Source: Ciona savignyi (taxonomy: Eukaryota; Chordata; Ascidiacea; Phlebobranchia; Cionidae). Taken from it: 64,000 nt of DNA. The stretch lies in assembly GCA_000149265.1 (NCBI GenBank), contig CH003265.1, positions 116,536 through 180,535 on the forward strand, given 5' to 3'. A program made the position numbers and the translations under genes. Shown here piece by piece: positions 57,118 to 64,000 of the stretch (position 1 is the stretch's first letter; every line of letters starts with the position of its first letter). The notes under the pieces were generated by a model that did not search any database, had not been told where the DNA came from, and worked only from the letters and a program-made list of their open reading frames with translations.

Positions 57118-57550
57118 CCAGAACAAGCTGCAACCATACTTTTCAGCTTTGTATCATCAACGGCAGTGTGGCATTACATTAAATGAAAATTAGAAGTGTA
57201 AAAATTTATGATCTTTAGCTTCTTTAGAAGCGTGAAAATTTATGATATTCAAGTGTTTTTACAAACCATTAAGGTGTACATTGGAATCTTTTTATCAAGC
57301 CTAAGAGGTTATTTCAGCCTCTAAGATAGAATAGGATAATTAAATATTTTTCAGTTTAAACAATAAAGGACATTTTACGCTCTGTGTACAAAAGCTATTA
57401 CACAGTGGGGCAAACATCTTGGACTAGTATGGTTAATTTATTTATTTCAAACCTATTATTTTTCAGTGCCTTGTTTATAACATTGATAAAATCATGTAAG
57501 TTGTGTTGTTGATTGTGTAATTAAGCACTTTGTTTCGGAATTACAAGAAG
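57118..57550. other. Upstream interval of the CCDC88-like gene
   Basis: AT-rich, no gene. Presumed promoter and 5' UTR of the gene starting at 57551; no core element can be pinned down. Confidence 0.4.
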
Positions 57551-60500
57551 ATGAATTCAATCAACTCAAATCATACTGATGAGGCCTCTTCAAATCCAGT
57601 TGATATTTTTATGACAACACCACTAGTACAATGGGTGGGTTGTTTGTTTGCAATCATTTTTTTTATTCCATTTAAAGTATGACTGTGTGTGTGTCCTGTC
57701 ATTTAACACATATTGGCCTCACTTTATAAAATAATGACTTTAGAGAAATGGTTACTACTCAGATTTGCTTTAAATATTCATGGTACTTTTACTCTATGAT
57801 CTTTATTCCTTATAAGGCGCAAAACAAAGAAGGGTTTTTAACTTTTATAAATGTAGATCCAATAGCTCCAGCAACTCGGCCAACAAAAAATACAATAACT
57901 CAGACAGATCTACTTTTGGCATGTGATTTTTGGACGAATGTCAATTTATATTGCCCACCACATTCCTATAAATCATCTCCCTGTAGTAGCCTGTCCAGTT
58001 TGGTATCAAACATTTTTTTCCTGGACAACATCCACTCACCAGGTTGTTAGTTGTAAAAAATGTAAATACAGGTAGTTATACATTCTTTGTATAAATGTCA
58101 TTGGGATAATTCTAAAAGCAATGGACTTTCTATTTTAATTTCTAAAATTCAAGTTCTGGTAAAAAATTAAAACTACCGGTATAAGTATAATATATTTTTA
58201 GCTTAATTACCAAAGTCATGTTTGTTTCTATTTAATGTCCAGATTGGAACATTTATTTGCTGAACCATTGTAACTTATCTGTAACATATGTCTAACTCTA
58301 AAGATGGATACACCTATCATACTAATAAATAACCTATGGTCTACAATTATTTATTGTGACAGAATTTTTATTGTGAAAACTGAATCTTTACTAAAATACT
58401 TTTTGTCCTAGTTTTTTTGCACAGCTAAAATTCAAGGTTAAGCAATAGCACTTAATTAATATAGGTTTTTAAGATTACACACTATACTGGGTAATTAAAC
58501 TGCGATATGGTGCCGAGTTTCGTTTTTGCATTTATTTGGCAGGTTCTTAACATACAAAGGGCTAATGTTTACCAAATTAAAAGTATGTTATTGAAGTAAG
58601 TTTGATTCCAAAAAAATATGTACTGAAATACACAAATTGTTTCAGGTTCGATTTTTGTTGGGCAGAGAATTAGAATTGGAAGACCTGGTGGATGGTGTTG
58701 CGCTTAACGAGATCATGCTGCAGATGTATGTGACTAGTTTAAAGGGTTTTTATTGTATTACTATGTGGCCTGTTTTATATTTTTTAATGATTTAATGCTG
58801 ATTTTATTTAAGATGATAGAATTTATTTGTAGAACTAGGTTACCTTTTTTTTAATTATACGCAAAAATTTATGTTGTTACTACAAATATCTTTAGTGTAT
58901 TAGGTAGTAACAACAAAAACTCTGTATATAAAAATGCATTCGCTTCTGTTTTTACTGCAGTCTTTGTAATTGGTGTGTCGGTAAATTTATTAAAGAGTTA
59001 TGCACATTTTACTGTAATATAAATCACAGTCATATTACTCTATTTTACACATTACACTTTTCCCATGGCCACTTAACAGAGAGTGTTTGTCTTTCTCTTG
59101 TCAGCGCCAATTTTAAACCACAAAATGTTATAATCCTATTTAGTTATTCCGAGTATGTCGGTAGAATACACTTGTGAGATGCATAACAAGATGCTCACTT
59201 ATACTTCCACCCATATCAGTATTAACGATCGCTGTGTTGTAAATTCCTAGAAAAAATAGTCTTTAGTTAATTAAGCTACCTGGTCATTTATAGGTAGCAC
59301 AAACAAACTTACAGCATCAGTTGTCCTAATCCTTGTCAAAAGTTGTTGAATCCCATCAATTGTTCTAATCTTTTTTTTCACTTTCAATTATACACAAAAA
59401 TTCTAATTTGTTTGTACAATGATTCAACACATGATATCTATGACATCATATATACAAAACAATCATTTTATTACACATCTTTAATATAGCTAGCCTATCT
59501 AATAGTGATGATATTTTATATATACCGGTAAATCCCATATTTATAAAACATATATACATCGGGTTTTTAATTTGTAGGCCTACTATATAACTGAAAAGAG
59601 ATTTGCTTTCATTGTATCAGTCATTAAATACAGTTATGCAGTCTTAGTGTAAAAGCGGTACACCAAACAGATAATGTTGACTGGTGGAAATACCGGTATA
59701 AAACTATTTTGTTGATTACTGGTAAAACGACCAAATTAAATGCATGAAATAACTATATGTATAAATTAGTTTTCTTGTTTTTTTATAAGCTCTTGTATTT
59801 CACATTGGTCATTTTAGTCACTTACTAAAACTGTGATTCCATTGACATTGCACTTGTTAAGTGTTGAGTCATTTCTTGTTAATCACTTTCAGGGCTATTC
59901 CAGTATCATTTTACTGATACTTGGTACCACTATTTTCGCCATTCAGGTCATATTATTCATGTTCAGTGTGATTCATTTCAACCTATTTTGGTTGTCCATT
60001 TTTTTGCTTGTTTTCAGCGGATTTTGATTATAGGCAATATATTTATTTTTTCATTGTTACCTTTTATTAGACTGACATCCAAGGCTATAAACTAAGTCAC
60101 GGTCGCAGCAATACCCCATGTTTTCCCAAAATTTTGCAGCTATTAATTAATAATAATCATTTTTATGCAAAAACACAATAATCTTAAATACCGGTAACAT
60201 TTTATAGAAAGAGAATTTTTTAAGTTTCTTTTTCGATGCAATATATGAATAATTATCTTGTCTTACCATAGTGAAAAACATTACTTTATATACCCTTGAC
60301 ACTACACTCTAAATTTTATCCTTTTATTTCCAACAATTTTATTGCATTTACTTTTAAATTCATATGATTTCTATAGTGACCCACGACCAACGAACATGAA
60401 GGCGAACAGAGGGGCACGGAACGACGCCAATCTCAATATCCAGAATCTTAACATGTTGTTAAAGCACATCAAATCCTATTATGAGGTGCATACTATTATA

Positions 60501-63436
60501 TATGGCGTGCTATTGTTTGTTAACTACATGAGTTGTACATAGCTATTTGTTTAGAGCATCGTTTAATTTGTTTAACGCAGTACTTTATTATCATCTTGCT
60601 ACCTCTTTTAATATCCTTGGCATTTTAGAAAATGAATAAAAAAGTTTAGTCAAAATATTATAAGTGAGAGGCTGCCTATTTTTTTGTTAAATTGAAAATA
60701 GGTTTATATATATTAATATTCACATATTGTTTGCATACGCAACTATATTCAGGGTATATTTTGTAGCTGGGGGGGCACGGAACAACGCCAATCTCAATAT
60801 CCGTTTACAGCAAAAATAAAAACTGCCATAGTTTTACAGCATGAAAAATATGGCAGTTTTACAAGTATTGATAATATATATAAAGAGTACATTACACCTC
60901 TTTATAAATATGTTTAATACCTGTATAAAAACAATTGAACTATGTTGACCCATTATCCAGTTATTTATAGATTTGTGAGGTAAAATTATAGAACATATAT
61001 AAAAAATATATTGGGAGTAAAACATACAGACGGTTAAAAATTATTGTCTAGCAGATCGTTTAGTTTTGTTTTAATCACTTTATTATACCGACCACTTTAA
61101 GTCAACCCACCACCTTCTGTGACACTTATTTTCTTGGTATTATGCTAAATTAGATTAAGAGTATTAGTTACTTACGAAAGAGTACCTATTCTGCCTACTA
61201 TTTGTATTGATTATTTATAATTGCTATTCACAACATTTACACAATAAAGGTATAAGTTACATAGCCCTATTGGTGTAAATTGCATGTCTTGTTTCCAAAT
61301 TCAATGTAAACGGTAGTCTGTAGTTTTTGTTTATGTAAGCAATAAGACTATCACAAAAATCTGTATTTATAATTAAAATAACGCTTGACTTTTAACCTTA
61401 CTGGTTCTGGGATTGTTAACTCTTCGACCCCAGTGACCCAACAGACTATTTATTTGGATTGTTATACAGAACAATGGGAAACAACGCTGAGAGTCACTGT
61501 AATCATTTGGTTATTCTTAATTGGTGTTTTATTACTTGCTTTGTCACCGAAGTCTTTTTTAATACTTTAGGTTTATAAGTTTGCATCTAATTTGCAATAT
61601 AAACAAAAGTTAGTTTTCTAATGTATTGTCTTTTGTAATTAAAATCTGATTGTTAAATTTGAGTGGTTTTGTGGCACCAAATTGATTAATTTAAAAATTC
61701 CATAGCATAAGTTATTCTAAAAGTTAGTTCTAATCTGTATAAGCGATTATTTAAGGGCCGGAAAGGTGCTGGTTATGTAAAAGAGATCATGGCTCATGAT
61801 ATTCCTTGTGATTAAAACAAACAGTGCCCATTGTGCACCAAAATGTTTTGTTTGTCAGAGAACTGTGGTTTGTAGTGGCATATGCCCGCTCTCAATGTGG
61901 GTCAGGTCTACACTTGTTCCTTGGATCGCTTGTCATTTTTCACTTAGACCCAAAAGAGCTGTCGTATTTTTTGTTGATCTACCAAATTTCAAAGACTGTT
62001 TGCCTTTAACATTAATTGCTCACATGCTCAACCCATTTTAAAGAAATGATTATAACTTACAGAAGTTCTGACATTACAAACACAAAATGCAGTAATTTTT
62101 GATATTTATGTAATAATGAAAATAAAAACCACTGATCATCTTCCATTTCAATATTTATTAATATTACTTGTGTGTTCTGTGTAAAAAGTTATTATTTTAT
62201 ATAACATTGTGTTTTATTTAAAATACTATACTGTATGCTTTGTGCTTTTACTGAATATGTGCATTTGTTATGAAAACAAAATCGTGTGGCATTAGAATAG
62301 TATACCTTATTATATGCTCTGTTATCCTTTGTGTTATAAAACCACTAATTTCGGCACTCTACAATGTGTTACATCAATAGTTAATTAACTCAAGCCTACT
62401 TAACAAGTTAAATCGTAACGTATTTTGTTTCAACCTTGTTTATTTCATCACACTAACTATTTAATCTGTGGTATTTACTTTTGTTCCTTGAAGTATTAAA
62501 TAACAAACGCTGTGGCAATTGTTCAGGCGTTTATTTCTTTTGTCCTGTGGTTGTCATGAAAGTTTCAGCGCTGTTATATGGGGCCAATTTTAAGGCGGCT
62601 ATTTCTCTTTATTGTTCATTATGTGCCATATCCATTGCAAATAAAGGTTTAATTGTGTTAGTTTTTTACTCCTTTATTTGTACTCACATTTGCTTGTCTT
62701 TTAAGAGGTCATTGCTTTTTCAGTGTTAATGAGTGCTTGTATTAGTTGAATACCGGTACTTTTATTTAACTTATATTTAATATATGTATTCATTTGGTAT
62801 TATTTAAAATCACACAATAGTACAATATATATTGTACTACCATTGAATTGTGTTTAATTTAATGGGCGTTTTTTTACCAAATTCCATTTTCAATTCATTT
62901 TTTTTAAATAAAACTTGTTATGCTTCTCTATGAGCACAATTTTTTAAATATAAAAAATAAAAATGAAAAAACATCAGTACTTAATTATGTTACCGTATTA
63001 ATGGCCAGTTCTGATCAATTTTATACAAGTCTTAAAAATTTAAAATTCTTGTACATTGCTTGTACTGTAGCAATGCAACCATCAACTTTAATGGTCTTAA
63101 ATGTTTTATGGTGGTTCTATGAAACTGTCGACACATTGATGTATATACTGTAAAACCTTACTTTTCAACCCTCTTATATTGATGCTTAAATAAATGTAGA
63201 AAAATCTTGGTTGCTCTGTTTTTAGTTGATTAACAAACAACTTCACCATCAAATAATAAACAGCACTATAATATCACATATTTAATTGCAACTAATTTTC
63301 ATTGCAGGAGGTACAAAAACAAGTCATTGTGATGTCACTTCCTAAGGTTCTTATGATGGTGCATAATTTCCGAACACAAGAGGGACTTGCCGAGATGCAG
63401 AAATTACTTTTGCTGGTGTTGGGCTGTGCTGTACAG
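57551..63436 (+). CDS. CCDC88-family (girdin/Daple) protein, 5' part encoding the HOOK domain
   Basis: Exons: 57551-57634, 58646-58725, 60377-60485, 63308-63436; GT-AG and in phase, first 134 residues only. The gene runs off the right edge, beginning with the donor at 63437. Girdin-type proteins are large actin, microtubule and G-protein-linked scaffolds with an N-terminal HOOK domain followed by a long coiled coil. The visible sequence matches that domain: DIFMTTPLVQW, LEDLVDGVALNEIMLQID, NLNIQNLNMLLKHIKSYYEE, QKQVIVMSLPKVLMMVHNF and EMQKLLLLVLGCAVQ. CCDC88 and HOOK proteins are related, but the PLVxW start and LLLLxLGCAVQ end favour CCDC88. The start is the first in-frame Met and fits family starts (short lead, then the PLV motif). 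The paralogue cannot be decided. Introns of 1-2.8 kb show no other gene. Confidence 0.85.
60772..60802 (+). repeat. Partial copy of CCDC88-like exon 3 in the next intron
   Basis: 31 bases reading GGGGCACGGAAC-ACGCCAATC... match exon 3 at 60411-60441 with one difference (G to A). Flanks are unrelated. It is preceded by TTGTAG, a possible acceptor, but no donor of suitable frame was found. Confidence 0.75.
62818..62839. repeat. Perfect 22-bp palindrome
   Basis: TAGTACAATAT followed by its exact inverse, in intron 3 of the CCDC88-like gene. It could be a short cruciform-type or replication-slip product; no function is implied. Confidence 0.6.
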
Positions 63437-64000
63437 GTGATCAAGTTTTTAATATGCAGAATTTAGCATAGATGTAGTTGAGCCAAATTTAATTGTTTTT
63501 ATCTTTAATTACTTGTTTTCTCCATTTTGTTTCAAATAAAACACATTAAAGCGAAATTTCTGGAAAATGACCGCCGACAAAAATTTTGCTTTATTAAATT
63601 TTTCCATACATGCACAGACTTTCTTATCAGTGGATTTTTGGTGAGATATAATTGTTTTCAAAAGATCAAAGCTAAATAATATGCTCCTTTTAACTAGATT
63701 AAATATGCCTAATTTAATTAATTTGTGATTTCTCCGGTTTAATTGCCTATATTATTTAGTATAAGCTGCCAGACTGTCTGATCTTTTGCACTGTTGCTAG
63801 ACTTGTAATGTTTGAGGTCATTGGCCCAATCCACATGGGTACTATGACTCAACTGTGCATCTGTTGATTTATGTCTATTTTTAAAGCATAGATGGTCTTT
63901 ATGCGCTTTTATTAATTTTAATCACTTCAAAAAAATGTTTTTTTATCTTTACAGTTTAAAAAAAAAATAATAAAATAAATGAATATTTAACTCACTAAAT
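63437..64000. other. Start of CCDC88-like intron 4
   Basis: Begins with GTGATC after exon 4 and is AT-rich to the end of the window. No further HOOK-domain exon was recognised. Confidence 0.45.

Noticed and set aside
57748..58050. 100-codon plus-strand frame within CCDC88-like intron 1
   Set aside because: Exon 1 (…PLVQW) joins exon 2 (VRFLLG…) directly in frame with family sequence; this frame interrupts the HOOK domain and has no matching domain.

Overview
The window is animal nuclear DNA. It is AT-rich, with GT-AG introns, signal-peptide and domain exons, polyadenylation signals and a dense load of eukaryotic transposons. The families present (a tunicate-type single-exon Sulfotransfer_4 protein, BEL/Pao and Tx1/L1-like retroelements, short tRNA-derived SINEs) and the recurrent ACCGGT-containing AT-rich text suggest an invertebrate chordate, probably a sea squirt close to Ciona. 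That identification is inference, not proof.

Layout. 0.2-1.0 kb (-): single-exon sulfotransferase-like gene. 3.5-4.65 kb (-): four-exon Ly6/uPAR three-finger, GPI-anchored protein that is visible only after splicing. 5.5-14.65 kb: a decayed LINE with two ORFs, split by a nearly fresh but internally deleted BEL/Pao LTR element that has 476-bp LTRs and a CTACA target duplication. 14.66-22.25 kb: arrays of a ~335-bp unit, most of them inside a 5.3-kb foldback (inverted-repeat) element with ~140-bp termini and an assembly gap. 24.1-32.8 kb (+): TIMM50 in 11 exons; its 4.8-kb intron 8 holds an RNase H-bearing LINE remnant and a piggyBac remnant interrupted by a hAT element. 33.4-36.6 kb (-): low-specificity threonine aldolase in 6 exons, convergent with TIMM50. 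40.1-53.3 kb (+): an 18-exon secreted SMOC/SPARC-like matrix protein. 55.3-57.1 kb: MITE, nested SINE and hAT cluster. 57.55 kb to the right edge (+): 5' exons of a CCDC88 (girdin/Daple) family gene encoding its HOOK-type N-terminal domain.

The most notable finding is the 688-residue secreted protein reconstructed from 18 exons. Its order is signal peptide, Kazal, thyroglobulin type-1, EF-hand pair (EC), Thr-rich linker, TGF-beta-binding (TB)-like cysteine domain, second EC, Thr-rich linker, second thyroglobulin type-1, third EC. Known SMOC, SPOCK and SPARC proteins have a single EC module, so this looks like a tandemly expanded relative. EC1 and EC2 share phase-0 intron positions, which supports internal duplication.

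The genes do not form an operon or an obvious pathway: mitochondrial import, amino-acid metabolism, extracellular matrix and signalling-scaffold genes are simply neighbours. All exon models were built by eye from splice signals and reading-frame continuity, without transcript data.
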